64,000 nucleotides of DNA from Pseudomonadota bacterium (GCA_023402175.1 JAEXCN010000223.1:1-64000), one strand, 5' to 3'. Counted from the first letter of the stretch, positions 26,647 through 35,136 are shown. Numbers and translations: made by a program. Notes: a model not told the origin generated them from the letters alone.

Positions 26647-26680
26647 ATGTCAGCGAGAACGGAATCGACGCCCTAGTTAC

Positions 26681-26724
26681 GAGCCGACGTTGGCGCGGGG
26701 CTCGGGCGTCGCGCCAGACTTCCG
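26681..26724. repeat. Dispersed stem-loop repeat, copy 1
   Basis: GAGCCGACGTTGGCGCGG and the following 26 nt match 29176-29216 with a few changes and one indel. The element can fold: TGGCGCG pairs with CGCGCCA around a loop of about 12 nt. It begins 35 nt after the hybrid kinase stop and could act as its terminator, but there is no T-run. Confidence 0.5.
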
Positions 26725-26794
26725 ACGCTGGCCGAGAGGCGTCCGGGCGCGAGTGCAGCAAGGCGAGCCTCGAAGTTGAGGCCCCCGCGAGTCC

Positions 26795-27577
26795 GTGAGC
26801 AATATGGGCGCGTACGTCATGCCTCACGCGAAAAATGGCACGCTATGGATCCACTACGAAGAGCTTGGCGGCGAGCGTGATCTTCCCCCTCTGGTGCTCG
26901 TCTTCGGCTTCGGGATGAGTCTGCGTGACTGGGTGGACCTCGGATATGTCGCGCCACTGCAGGAGGCATTCCGGCTGATCGCCGTCGAACCGCGCGGGCA
27001 CGGCGCGAGCGACGGGTCGACCAACGCAGACGACTATCACCTCGACCTCCTGGCCTCGGATGTGGTCGCGGTGATGGACCACCTGGCCATCGAGAAGGCC
27101 ATCCTGTGGGGCTACTCGCTGGGCGCGAAGATCGTGCTGGCGCTGACCAGACGGCGCCCCGAGAGGCTCGCGGGACTCGTGGTCGGAGGGTTCGAGCTCG
27201 CGTCCGAGGTGCGTATCGATGATGATCTGGTCGTCGACACGCTCCGAAAGGGTGGCGCTGCGTGGCGCGATCTTTGGGGACGGATGATGGCTCTGCCACC
27301 GCCCATGGCCGACCGCCTCTCGCACGTGGACACGGGTGCGTTGATCGCGCTGCGCGAAGCCGAAGGACGCTGGGAGAGCCTGGCTGGAGTGCCAGACATC
27401 ATTGCGGTGCCTTGCTTGCTCTACGCGGGCGAACACTGCTTCGGGCGCGATGTAGTGCGAGCCGCGGCCCGCTCGATCGCCTCGAGCCGGTACGTCGAGC
27501 GCGCTGGTCTGACGCACTTCCAGGTTCTCGGAGAGTCCGCGTGGATCTGCATCGAGGTGAAGCGCTTCTTTGCGTGA
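26795..27577 (+). CDS. Alpha/beta-hydrolase fold protein
   Basis: 260 residues from GTG 26795; ATG 26804 or 26819 are possible starts. It shows the alpha/beta-hydrolase pattern: VLVFGFGMSLRDW (oxyanion-hole region), VEPRGHGASDG, the nucleophile elbow WGYSLGAK with Ser in GxSxG, LVVGGFEL after it, a candidate acid in LLYAGEHCFGRD, and a candidate catalytic His in GLTHFQVLGES. Length and lack of a signal peptide fit a cytoplasmic esterase, haloalkane-dehalogenase-like or signalling hydrolase; the substrate cannot be told. It lies 148 nt after the hybrid kinase, same strand, with the repeat between them. Confidence 0.85.
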   Translation: MSNMGAYVMPHAKNGTLWIHYEELGGERDLPPLVLVFGFGMSLRDWVDLGYVAPLQEAFRLIAVEPRGHGASDGSTNADDYHLDLLASDVVAVMDHLAIEKAILWGYSLGAKIVLALTRRRPERLAGLVVGGFELASEVRIDDDLVVDTLRKGGAAWRDLWGRMMALPPPMADRLSHVDTGALIALREAEGRWESLAGVPDIIAVPCLLYAGEHCFGRDVVRAAARSIASSRYVERAGLTHFQVLGESAWICIEVKRFFA

Positions 27578-27649
27578 GCACTGCGAAATGAGCATCCGCC
27601 GCCGATCACGGGGCGGTCGGCCATCGCTCTACAGCCGTCTGAGTCACTC

Positions 27650-27987
27650 GCAGACTCTGGCACCTATGTAGACACGGCCGTTACCCTCGTGAGGAAGAAG
27701 ACCGTGAATGGTTTCAGGCCTGTCGAGCTCGCGTGCGCGGGAGAAGTTTCCGGTTGGCAATCGCTCGGGTGACAGGGGAGTACGAGTACGCGTTCGTCCA
27801 ATTGACGCGGTCGTCGCAGCCACAGAAGTTCGGTGCGTCGTCGTGTGGCTACGGTGGCCATGAGGCGAAGAGCGAGAAGCCCTTCTTGATCACGGTGTGG
27901 GGCCTCGGCATGCGCGCGAGCTACGGCTATCCGGCCGGACTGGGCCTTCGGCCGCTCAACGACGTAAGAGTCGGCGGGCCCAATTGA
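27650..27987 (+). pseudogene. C-terminal remnant of an IgGFc-binding-type gene (frameshifted)
   Basis: ADSGTYVDTAVTLVRKK and NGFRPVELACAGEVSGW are read in one frame, which stops at a TGA near 27771. The protein similarity continues in a second frame as TGEYEYAFVQLTRSSQ, SCGYGGHE and SYGYPAGLGLRPL, to the stop at 27987. These pieces match, in order, the last 100 or so residues of gene 8; cassette D is closest (SCGYGRHE, SYGYPGGTGLRPI). Everything upstream of this tail is missing. It is the scar of a further, lost cassette or of a recombination event. Confidence 0.8.
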
Positions 27988-28204
27988 CCGGCCGCCCAGA
28001 CGGCGAGCGTTAGCCGCTCGAGCGCACGGGGGCCTCCAACCGGCGCACGAGTCTCGCGACAACGTAGCGCCGTGCCAGCGAAGCGGCTCGCGAAGCGAAT
28101 GGCGCTCGACTTCAATGTCGAGCCCTGTCAGGGGACGGACAGCATCGAAGCGCAGCTCTGCCCGCACCGTTGCTGTGCAGCTCCGGTCGTGAGATCACGG
28201 TCGC

Positions 28205-28936
28205 GTGGCGGCGAACGCACATCGCGAGCATTACGTCTTCGGTGGCTACCTCGTGACTCAGCGAGTGGTGCGGCCGTCGCAGATGTCGCCTGAGTTGTTG
28301 CCGCCTCGTCTGCTGACCGCGTCGCCGTGCATCGCTAACTGCGTCCCCGACACCTGGTCGCTGGATTGGACGACTACCACGGACCGCGAACGCCAAAAGG
28401 CTGCCGCCGAGCTCGGTCTCGACGAAGGCACGGTCGCCGCGGTGACGAGTCATGTCACCGAAGGGTTCGACAAGAGCGAGTTCGGTTGGCCGAACGTCGT
28501 GACGTCGACCGAGGCGCTTGTCGGTCTCGTCAAGGTTCTCCCCACCTCGAGGGAGTGGGTTGCTCTCGGGTTGGCGCTCCATCGAAACCATCTCCAAACG
28601 TTTCTGGACGAGAATCGTCCACCCGAGGGAGCCGCTGCTTCCGGCGTGTGCCAGCTCCTCAATCAGCGCCTCTCGTTGCCTCCGGGAGGAACCGTTCTTG
28701 GATTTGAACCGCTCGGATTCGAATTCGGCGGGCAGCCACACTCGTGGCTCTGCAACCATCTCGAGGTCGCGTGCTTTCGAGCGCTCGGAATTCGTCCAGC
28801 TGCAAATGGTTTCCTTGAAACTGAGGACGATGCCGAACGCGTGACGGCGCATATTTCCAGCGACGAAGTCGGGGCCGAGCCCGTTCTGTGGCTTCCGTGG
28901 ATGATCCTCGACTACACGGCTAAGTCGAGGCGGTAG
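28205..28936 (+). CDS. Hypothetical protein
   Basis: 243 residues from GTG 28205, with no obvious ribosome site. There is no signal peptide or membrane helix. Landmarks are ERQKAAAELGLDEGTVAAVT, FGWPNVVTSTEALV, a Gly-rich LGFEPLGFEFGGQPHSWLCN segment and a C-terminal VLWLPWMILDY. Composition is ordinary for a globular protein and looks less GC-rich than the neighbouring cassettes, which would fit acquired DNA. No family was recognised. It lies just inside the right end of the tRNA-bounded segment. Confidence 0.55.
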   Translation: MAANAHREHYVFGGYLVTQRVVRPSQMSPELLPPRLLTASPCIANCVPDTWSLDWTTTTDRERQKAAAELGLDEGTVAAVTSHVTEGFDKSEFGWPNVVTSTEALVGLVKVLPTSREWVALGLALHRNHLQTFLDENRPPEGAAASGVCQLLNQRLSLPPGGTVLGFEPLGFEFGGQPHSWLCNHLEVACFRALGIRPAANGFLETEDDAERVTAHISSDEVGAEPVLWLPWMILDYTAKSRR

Positions 28937-29115
28937 GATCGTGCGCGCGTGGGTTCTGTGGCGTCCGCCGCAATGCCTCCCGATCGCGAACACGCTGCAC
29001 TCCGATGGCGCGTCCGTCATCGTCCGATGGAGACGTCGACCTCCACGCGATTCTCGATGGATCGAACGTCGACGCGGACTCGTCGGACGGCGCCGGAGGA
29101 AGGGCGACCCTCGTG

Positions 29116-29164
29116 GAAAACACCGTTGGGCAACCCACCGGGAGTTCGAATCTCTCCTCCTCCG
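29116..29164 (+). repeat. Partial copy of the tRNA-Ser 3' half (candidate attR)
   Basis: From GAAAAC to the discriminator base this copies the tRNA-Ser 3' half. The last 37 nt (29128-29164: variable arm, T arm and 3' acceptor strand) are identical to 10856-10892. There is no D arm or 5' acceptor strand, so it is not a functional tRNA. A repeated tRNA 3' end on the same strand, with an integrase remnant beside the intact copy, is the usual footprint of site-specific integration. Confidence 0.8.
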
Positions 29165-29175
29165 TCATGAGTTTC

Positions 29176-29216
29176 GAGCCGACGTTGGCGCGGCCTCGGG
29201 CTTCGCGCCAAACTAC
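29176..29216. repeat. Dispersed stem-loop repeat, copy 2
   Basis: This copy matches 26681-26724 and folds into a perfect 8-bp stem, TTGGCGCG (29185-29192) with CGCGCCAA (29204-29211), around an 11-nt loop. It sits 11 nt beyond the tRNA fragment and 8 nt before the next gene. It may belong to the integration site or be a small mobile repeat. Confidence 0.5.
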
Positions 29217-29224
29217 CCCGTCCA

Positions 29225-29770
29225 ATGTTCCAGGTCTCGGTCGGTGGGTACTCGCTCAAGGTCGGTTATGGCGTGCCTCCCGCCTCTTTCGGCGTCGCCA
29301 AGCAGCACGCGCGGCTCGTAGACGAGCTCGATGTCACCAGGCCCGACGGCACACTCTGCTGGATCGAGGTCGGGCGGTCCGGCAACGACTGGCCGTTCCT
29401 CGTCGTCGCCCAGAGGTATGAGCCCGGATCGGACGCCGGCTTTTACCCTGGCGTCCTCGTCGTGCCCGAAACCGACCTCCTGTTGTTCGGCGCGGGGAAA
29501 CGTCTCCTCGCTTACGACGTGCGGACGCCGAAGAGGCTTTGGGAAGACGCCGCCGAGATGGGCTTCTGGTCGTGGGCACGACACGATGACGTGGTCGTGA
29601 TGTCTGCCGAGCTGGAGATCGCGGCCTGGGATCTCGAAGGCCGGAAGCTCTGGTCGAGATTCGTCGAGCCGCCGTGGGAGTACCAGGTCGAGAACCGTCT
29701 AGTATGTCTCGACGTGATGGGGACGAGGTCCGCGTTCGATCTGTATGCCGGCCCGACGGAGGCATCGTGA
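29225..29770 (+). CDS. Hypothetical beta-rich protein
   Basis: 181 residues from ATG 29225. There is no signal peptide. The sequence is a run of short strands: WPFLVVAQRYEPG, GFYPGVLVVPETDLLLFGAG, RLLAYDVRTPKRLWE, MSAELEIAAWDLEGRKLW. The last two resemble PQQ-type propeller blades, but the protein is too short for a full propeller. Its TGA overlaps the GTG of the next gene (GTGA), so the two are co-expressed. No family was recognised. Confidence 0.65.
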   Translation: MFQVSVGGYSLKVGYGVPPASFGVAKQHARLVDELDVTRPDGTLCWIEVGRSGNDWPFLVVAQRYEPGSDAGFYPGVLVVPETDLLLFGAGKRLLAYDVRTPKRLWEDAAEMGFWSWARHDDVVVMSAELEIAAWDLEGRKLWSRFVEPPWEYQVENRLVCLDVMGTRSAFDLYAGPTEAS

Positions 29771-30189
29771 GCGATCTGGCGGGCGTCGTCGATCCGCAGG
29801 ACGAGGCCGCCGTGCGGTTCTTGAACGTGGACGTCGACCTATACGGCGTAGTCGATCGCGCCGCGCTCTTGCGCGGGTTCGGTGAGGCCATCGTCGTCCT
29901 TCACGAAGGCGGCGACGCGGGCGGTCCGGATATCTCCTTCGAGCTGAGCGGTCCGGACGTACGCACGCTCACCGGTACGATCGCAGAGTTGATCGCGCTC
30001 GTTCGTGCGCTGCCGGACGACGCACGCGCCGCATGGAACGCAGCGACCCGGCGCGTGTTCGACATCGGGATCCAGTCGGGCCGCGCACCGCATTCGACGC
30101 ACTGGAGCATCGACGCGAACGTCCTCACCGCCCTCGGCGAGATCAACGCCGATGTCGTGATCACGGTCTACGGCGCAGACCTGGGGTGA
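29767..30189 (+). CDS. Hypothetical protein, coupled to the preceding gene
   Basis: 140 residues from GTG 29767, chosen for the 4-nt overlap with the previous stop. It begins VSDLAGVVDPQDEAAVRFLN. Features are strands LNVDVDLYGV and AIVVLHEGG, a helix IAELIALVRALPDDARAAWN, and DVVITVYGAD at the end, typical of a small cytoplasmic alpha/beta protein. There are no membrane helices. Paired small unknown genes of this kind are common near toxins, but no toxin signature is visible here, so no function is proposed. Confidence 0.65.
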   Translation: MSDLAGVVDPQDEAAVRFLNVDVDLYGVVDRAALLRGFGEAIVVLHEGGDAGGPDISFELSGPDVRTLTGTIAELIALVRALPDDARAAWNAATRRVFDIGIQSGRAPHSTHWSIDANVLTALGEINADVVITVYGADLG

Positions 30190-30281
30190 GCTGAGAGCTC
30201 TGCCCGGGCGCTTGCTCCACAGCTCCGGTCCGACACAGGAAGACCCGACGCGGGATGGGGTGGCCACGTTATGGTGGCCCA

Positions 30282-31397
30282 GTGCGTACGGGCACGCGTG
30301 GTATCGTTCCGCCGTTGCGGACGCTGTTGCTCGCGAGTGTCGTAGCTTGCGGGATCGTGCTCGTCACGAGCACGGCGTCGGCGGAGGCCACCTTCTCGCT
30401 GTCGTGGCGATCCGATACCCGGCCCGGCGGATGCGCAACGGAGGCTTCGCTTCGCGAGGGGGTGGAGCGCAAGCTCGGGCGTGCACCCTTCGCGAGTCGC
30501 GAAGAGGCTGAGCTCATCATCGAAGGGCGCGAAAGAGCGCTCGGGAACAATCGTTATCAGGCGCGCATCATCCAGAAGAATCGGGACGGAGCCGTCCTGG
30601 GCGAGCGCAATCTCGACGCGCAGAGCTGCGCGGCGTTGCTCCGGGGCGCCATCCTCGTCGTCGCACTCTTCATCGATCCGAATCAAAATCGACCCGCGGA
30701 AGACGTGCCCGCGCAGGGGAGGAAAGACGAGGCCCCGCCGGCTTCGGAAGACGAGCCCCCGCCTGGTCGCGATACGCCGCCCCTCGTAGGTCCTCCTTCG
30801 ATCTCACCCCATCGGCAGGCGCCTCTTCCTCCTGCTCCCCCGGCTCCACGTTCTCGATCGAAACGGATGCCTCCTGGATTCCAGGTGTCGATGGGATTGG
30901 GGGCCGGTGCTGCCACGGGGATGCTTCCGTCCGTGAACGGCATCCTCCTGGGGGTTGGCCGCCTTTCGCACGAGCGCTCACGGTGGAGCTTCGATTGGAC
31001 GGGCGAATACGCGCTCCCGCAGACCGTCGTTCGTCGCTCCGTCCGCGGAGAATTCGGCGCGATCCAACAGCAGCTTCGCACCTGTCTCGGGCTCGCGGGC
31101 TGGCGGAACGTCACGCTCGACGCGTGTGGGGGCGTCGTTTGGGGCGCGATCCTTCCGGAGACGGTCGGGGTACGAGCGCAGAGCGACCGCTTTCGGGTCT
31201 TCGCAGGACCGACCGCTGCCACGGCGGTTCAATTTCGCCGTGGAGAGTCGTTCGTGCGTCTCGAGGCGGGGGCCATGGTCCCGCAGCGGCGGTTCATGTT
31301 CGCCTACATCGGTGCGGAAGGAGCCGTGGAACGCTTCTACTCGACCAGTCCCGTGACTTTCTTCGTGGCCCTGACGGGCACGCGTCACATTTTGTAA
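30282..31397 (+). CDS. Cassette C gene 1: secreted protein with predicted outer-membrane beta-barrel
   Basis: 371 residues from GTG 30282, whose VRTGTRG start resembles that of cassette B; ATG 30255 is the alternative. Signal peptide LLLASVVACGIVLVTSTASA. The N-terminal domain is the C/D variant: GGCATEAS, then QARIIQKNRDGAVLGERN and AQSCAALLRGAILVVALFI, with the Cys pair kept. After a Glu/Pro-rich linker the barrel-like part includes GLGAGAATGMLPSV and GEYALPQTV, and ends FFVALTGTRHIL. It is clearly diverged from A, B and E but has the same size and place. Confidence 0.68.
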   Translation: MRTGTRGIVPPLRTLLLASVVACGIVLVTSTASAEATFSLSWRSDTRPGGCATEASLREGVERKLGRAPFASREEAELIIEGRERALGNNRYQARIIQKNRDGAVLGERNLDAQSCAALLRGAILVVALFIDPNQNRPAEDVPAQGRKDEAPPASEDEPPPGRDTPPLVGPPSISPHRQAPLPPAPPAPRSRSKRMPPGFQVSMGLGAGAATGMLPSVNGILLGVGRLSHERSRWSFDWTGEYALPQTVVRRSVRGEFGAIQQQLRTCLGLAGWRNVTLDACGGVVWGAILPETVGVRAQSDRFRVFAGPTAATAVQFRRGESFVRLEAGAMVPQRRFMFAYIGAEGAVERFYSTSPVTFFVALTGTRHIL

Positions 31398-31428
31398 TAA
31401 TCGCGAGGTCGACCGGCACTACGCCACC

Positions 31429-32001
31429 GTGTTGCCGTGGTCTCTCTCCCCGCCGGTCTCGCGAGATCTGCCCGAGCTTCCGTTGAGCCAGCCGCTCGAG
31501 GCCGCGACCATTTTCCGAGAGCACGGGCGGTACGTGTACCGGCTCCTTCGCCGGCTCGGCATCCCGCAGTCGGACCTCGATGACGCGTCTCAAGAAGTCT
31601 TCCTCGTCGTCCATCGCAAGCTCGACAGTTTCGAGGGGCGGGGCAGCGTCCGCGCGTGGGTCTACGGCATCTGCGTCCGCGTGGTGACTCAATACCGACG
31701 TCGTCGGAAAGCCAACCCGGTGATCGTCTCGGGCGACGACGTCGAAGCGATCGACGTCACGACACCGGTGGAGTCCCTCGGCGCGGAGGAGGCGCGAAAA
31801 GCCTTCGCGGCGATCTTGGATCAGCTCGACGACGACCGAAGGACGGTCTTCGTCCTGTTCGAGCTCGAAGGCCTGACGATGCAAGAAATCGTCGAGTTGG
31901 TGGGCTGCCCTCTTCAGACTGGGTATTCGCGGCTCAACAAAGCTCGAGAGGCAGTCGAGTCGGCCGTTCGCCGTTATCTCGCTCGGAGGAACTTCAAATG
32001 A
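31429..32001 (+). CDS. Cassette C gene 2: ECF-type sigma factor
   Basis: 190 residues from GTG 31429. Region 2: TIFREHGRYVYRLLRRLGI, DLDDASQEVFLVVHRKL, WVYGICVRVVTQYRRRRK. Region 4: LDDDRRTVFVLFELEGLTMQEIV and the helix-turn-helix CPLQTGYSRLNKAREAVE. The recognition part keeps the CPxQTxYxRL form seen in A, B and E but with different surrounding residues, so its promoter preference may differ. It begins 31 nt after gene 1; ATGA overlap with gene 3. Confidence 0.92.
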   Translation: MLPWSLSPPVSRDLPELPLSQPLEAATIFREHGRYVYRLLRRLGIPQSDLDDASQEVFLVVHRKLDSFEGRGSVRAWVYGICVRVVTQYRRRRKANPVIVSGDDVEAIDVTTPVESLGAEEARKAFAAILDQLDDDRRTVFVLFELEGLTMQEIVELVGCPLQTGYSRLNKAREAVESAVRRYLARRNFK

Positions 32002-32759
32002 GCAAGGCTCCGGAACGCTTCGCGGAGCTTCGCGAAGTGCCATCTCGCGAAGTGGGGATTATCCGCGAGATGATCGAGGCAGATTCGGCGGACCTGCCGT
32101 CCGAGGCGACGATGGAGAAGCTGGCTGCGCGGCTTGTTCCGACTCTGAGCGAAAGGCGCTCCACCCCCGCTTGGCCCGTACGGGTGACGGTACCGGCGCT
32201 CGCCATCGTTCTCCTCGCCGGGGTCGCGTCGATCGCGCGATCGGACGGCCGGCCGGAGCAGGGACCGAGTCTTCCGACTCGTCCTGTTGCGAGTGCGAGT
32301 GAGGCGAGTCGGGAGCAAGGGCTCGACGGCCCGCAGAACGCGAAGAGCGCTCCAGACGGGACGGACGCGACATCAGCGAACGCGGGCGACACGGCGAGTC
32401 CGTCGCCCTCGCCATCACCGGTCGCGGTACCGGTCGAAGCTCTGCGGAACGCGAGCGCGCCCGTTCGCCAGCCGACGTCGGCGTCCACATGCACGGGCGA
32501 AGTCGAGTTGGTCGACGAGGCCGACTCGGCGCTCCGCGCGGGTGACGCTGCACGGGCGCTGGTCTTGGTACGCGTGCATTCCGAACGATGCCCGACCGGT
32601 GTCTTCGTCCAGGAACGGGAGCGGATCGCGATCGAGGCGCTCGCCGTCCTCGGCCGCTACGACGCGATGCGCGAGCGAGCGCGTGCGTTCGAGCAGCGGT
32701 ACCCGTCATCCCCTCATCTTCGCCGCGTCCGCAACGTCGTCGGAGAGCACTCGCTGTGA
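31998..32759 (+). CDS. Cassette C gene 3: membrane anti-sigma factor candidate
   Basis: 253 residues. Cytoplasmic part with REMIEADSADLPSEATMEKL; one membrane helix VTVPALAIVLLAGVASIA; a Ser/Pro-rich linker (TASPSPSPSPVAV). The C-terminal helical domain (LVDEADSALRAGDAARALVL, FVQERERIAIEALAVLGRYD, FEQRYPSSPHLRRVRNVVG) has the same layout as the other copies. Unusually, it has a Cys pair (TSASTCTG and SERCPTG) flanking the first repeat helix, absent in A, B and E; this could form a periplasmic disulfide. No zinc anti-sigma motif. Confidence 0.72.
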   Translation: MSKAPERFAELREVPSREVGIIREMIEADSADLPSEATMEKLAARLVPTLSERRSTPAWPVRVTVPALAIVLLAGVASIARSDGRPEQGPSLPTRPVASASEASREQGLDGPQNAKSAPDGTDATSANAGDTASPSPSPSPVAVPVEALRNASAPVRQPTSASTCTGEVELVDEADSALRAGDAARALVLVRVHSERCPTGVFVQERERIAIEALAVLGRYDAMRERARAFEQRYPSSPHLRRVRNVVGEHSL

Positions 32760-32812
32760 GCTCACTGGACGAATTCGTAATAAAGCAGGGGGCCCGTCCG
32801 CACGAGGGGGGC

Positions 32813-34000
32813 ATGGCTAAAGCTCGCACGCGCAATGTCGTGTGCTCCGTCGGAGCGACGCTCATTACGCTCGTGTCCTGGGGCTGTGCGGCCTCGGAGG
32901 AGATACTCGGCCTCGAGGTTACGGACGCTGGTCCTCCGCCTTCCTTCGTGCAAGACGAGTCGAAAGGAGACGCGGCGGCTCCGCCGGCGACGACGTTCAT
33001 GTGCGTCTCGAGCACGTGTGGTGCCCCGTACACGACGTGTCCGAATTCGGAATATCTGTGTAGTACCAACCTCGACACGGATATGGACAACTGTGGTCGC
33101 TGCGGCAACGTCTGTCCCAGGGTTGACGCGAAAGACCCGAACAAGTGGCTCCAGCAGGAGCTCAATACGAAGGGGTGGGCATGTCTCAACGGGCAATGCC
33201 AAATGCTTTGTAGCGACCCCAAAAACTACCTTGATTGCAACGGGTACGTGGAGGATGGCTGCGAGACGAAGCTCGGCTCGGACGACAACTGCCTCGGATG
33301 CGGTGACAAGTGCCCTCCCGGGTTCACGTGTGATGCGCAGACGGGCTGCTACGACCCGAGTTGTCACCTTCCGCGCGTGATGTGCGGCAACGATTGTGTG
33401 AATCTCGACAACGATGATCGGCACTGTGGTCAATGCAATTACGCGTGTCGCATCGCCGAGCCGCTGCCTCCCGACGCTCCACCGGCGCCGCCCCACATGA
33501 GCTATCGCTGCAGCAGCCGCCAATGCAATCAACTGGTGTGCGATCAGTACTACGCCAACTGCAACGGCAAGTACGACGACGGTTGCGAAGTCCACCTTCA
33601 GACCGATAACGACAATTGCGGCGCCTGCGGCGTCAAGTGCGGCGCCGGACAATTCTGTTCCGGAGGAAAGTGTTACTGCAAAGACCCTTGTGATTGCATC
33701 GACAATTTCGAGTCCGATCCGGAGAACTGCGGGGCCTGCGGAAACAGGTGCCCGGGAGGGAATCACGACTGGGCCACCGAAGCCCATGGAAGACGAACGT
33801 GCAGGGGAGGGCGTTGCGGCTTTGCTTGCGAGCAAGGCTACGCTGATTGCAACCACGACCTTTTCGACGCCTGCGAGGTCAACCTGCAAAACGATCCACA
33901 GAATTGTGGAGCGTGTGGACATGCGTGCCTACCCGGGCAGGCTTGCGCGAACGGCGCCTGCGCGACGGAGCCGTGCTCCGGCCCGGGAGCAGTGCAATGA
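32813..34000 (+). CDS. Cassette C gene 4: Cys-rich modular lipoprotein (six modules)
   Basis: 395 residues from ATG 32813, with GAGGGGG upstream. Signal with lipobox VSWGCA. Short tether TDAGPPPSF. Six modules: DNCGRCGNVC, DNCLGCGDKC, RHCGQCNYAC, DNCGACGVKC, ENCGACGNRC, QNCGACGHAC; the second and third depart from NCGxCG. An insertion around DPNKWLQQELNTKG and a Pro-rich segment (PPDAPPAPPH) distinguish it. It ends CANGACATEPC rather than CVVEPC. Same extracellular scaffold role inferred as for the other copies. Confidence 0.85.
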   Translation: MAKARTRNVVCSVGATLITLVSWGCAASEEILGLEVTDAGPPPSFVQDESKGDAAAPPATTFMCVSSTCGAPYTTCPNSEYLCSTNLDTDMDNCGRCGNVCPRVDAKDPNKWLQQELNTKGWACLNGQCQMLCSDPKNYLDCNGYVEDGCETKLGSDDNCLGCGDKCPPGFTCDAQTGCYDPSCHLPRVMCGNDCVNLDNDDRHCGQCNYACRIAEPLPPDAPPAPPHMSYRCSSRQCNQLVCDQYYANCNGKYDDGCEVHLQTDNDNCGACGVKCGAGQFCSGGKCYCKDPCDCIDNFESDPENCGACGNRCPGGNHDWATEAHGRRTCRGGRCGFACEQGYADCNHDLFDACEVNLQNDPQNCGACGHACLPGQACANGACATEPCSGPGAVQ

Positions 34001-35136
34001 CGCGCTACTGGTCGAGTGCTCGTTGGGGCGGATTCGCCGCGCTCGCTCTCGTTACGTGGACCTTGGGAGGAGGCGCGTGTGCTTCGGTCCCGGACGAAGA
34101 GCCCTCCGATGCCCCCGAAGTCAGCGGGGACGCCGCGGAGGATGCCGGGACGGGCGTTCCGAACGATGCAGGTCCGAGCACGGGCACGGAGGGATGGACT
34201 TTGGTGGAGTTCCCGCGGACGTCCGAGACGCTTTCCGGCGTTTGGGGAAGCGGACCCAGCGACGTGTGGGCCGTCGGGTCACGCGGCACGATCCTCCACT
34301 GGGACGGCTCGCGATGGGACACGTCGGAGAGCGGATCACGCGTCGCGCTCCGAGCGGTGTGGGGAAGTGGTCCTCACGACGTCTGGGCCGTCGGCACGAT
34401 GAAAGACGTCCTCCATAGCAGTGGTTGGCAGGACGGAGGCTCTCGCTGGGTGGAAGCCACCGGTGTCGACGGCGGTCTTCGTGAGGTGTCATACGCTGCG
34501 ACCGGCGCGAAGGTCATCGCGCCGAGCATCTGGGGCAGCAGCGCCACGGACGTCTGGCTCACGTCCTTGTCTCGTCAGAAGAACGGCTGGCATAGCGACG
34601 GTTGGGCCGAAGGAAATGTGAGTTGGCGAAACGTACTCGTCTATCCGGACTACGGATCCGCCATCTGGGGCTCGGACTCCGAGAACGTATGGGTCGTCGG
34701 TCAGAATGGAACGATCGCCCGATCCGCCGGGTACAAGGCAGGGCTCGCCGATTGGGTACCGGTGAACAGCGGAACGCGAGCGAACCTGAATGCAATATGG
34801 GGCACGGACACGGACGACGTTTGGGTCGTCGGCGACAACGGCGTGATTCGTCACTGGACGTACGACGACGCCGACGTGCTTCGGTGGAATCCCTCGAGCT
34901 CGGGAACGGAGCGGGCTCTCTTCGCCGTATGGGGAAGTAGCGCCACGGACGTATGGGTGGCCGGAGAAGACACGATTCTTCATTGGAATGGCTCGAGCTG
35001 GTCGCCGTCGGCGATTCCTTCGTTGCCTCCCAATACGAGATTCTTCGGGATATGGGGAAGCGGACCCGACGACGTCTGGATCGTGGGCGACAGCGTCATC
35101 CTTCACCGTTCCGGCTCGGCCAAAGGTGTGGAATGA
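33997..35136 (+). CDS. Cassette C gene 5: BNR-like propeller lipoprotein 1
   Basis: 379 residues from ATG 33997 (ATGA overlap). The lipobox is GGGACAS. The tether is acidic (VPDEEPSDAPEVSGDAAED). Unlike A, B and E, there is no Cys segment between tether and propeller, and seven regular blades are visible (DVWAVGSRGTILHW, DVWAVGTMKDVLHS, DVWLTSLSRQ, NVWVVGQNGTIARS, DVWVVGDNGVIRHW, DVWVAGEDTILHW, DVWIVGDSVILHR). This is the clearest seven-bladed example among the gene 5 copies. No catalytic residues evident. Confidence 0.85.
   Translation: MTRYWSSARWGGFAALALVTWTLGGGACASVPDEEPSDAPEVSGDAAEDAGTGVPNDAGPSTGTEGWTLVEFPRTSETLSGVWGSGPSDVWAVGSRGTILHWDGSRWDTSESGSRVALRAVWGSGPHDVWAVGTMKDVLHSSGWQDGGSRWVEATGVDGGLREVSYAATGAKVIAPSIWGSSATDVWLTSLSRQKNGWHSDGWAEGNVSWRNVLVYPDYGSAIWGSDSENVWVVGQNGTIARSAGYKAGLADWVPVNSGTRANLNAIWGTDTDDVWVVGDNGVIRHWTYDDADVLRWNPSSSGTERALFAVWGSSATDVWVAGEDTILHWNGSSWSPSAIPSLPPNTRFFGIWGSGPDDVWIVGDSVILHRSGSAKGVE

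Noticed and set aside
29116..29164. A second functional tRNA-Ser gene
   Set aside because: Only the 3' half is present; D arm, anticodon arm and 5' acceptor strand are missing.
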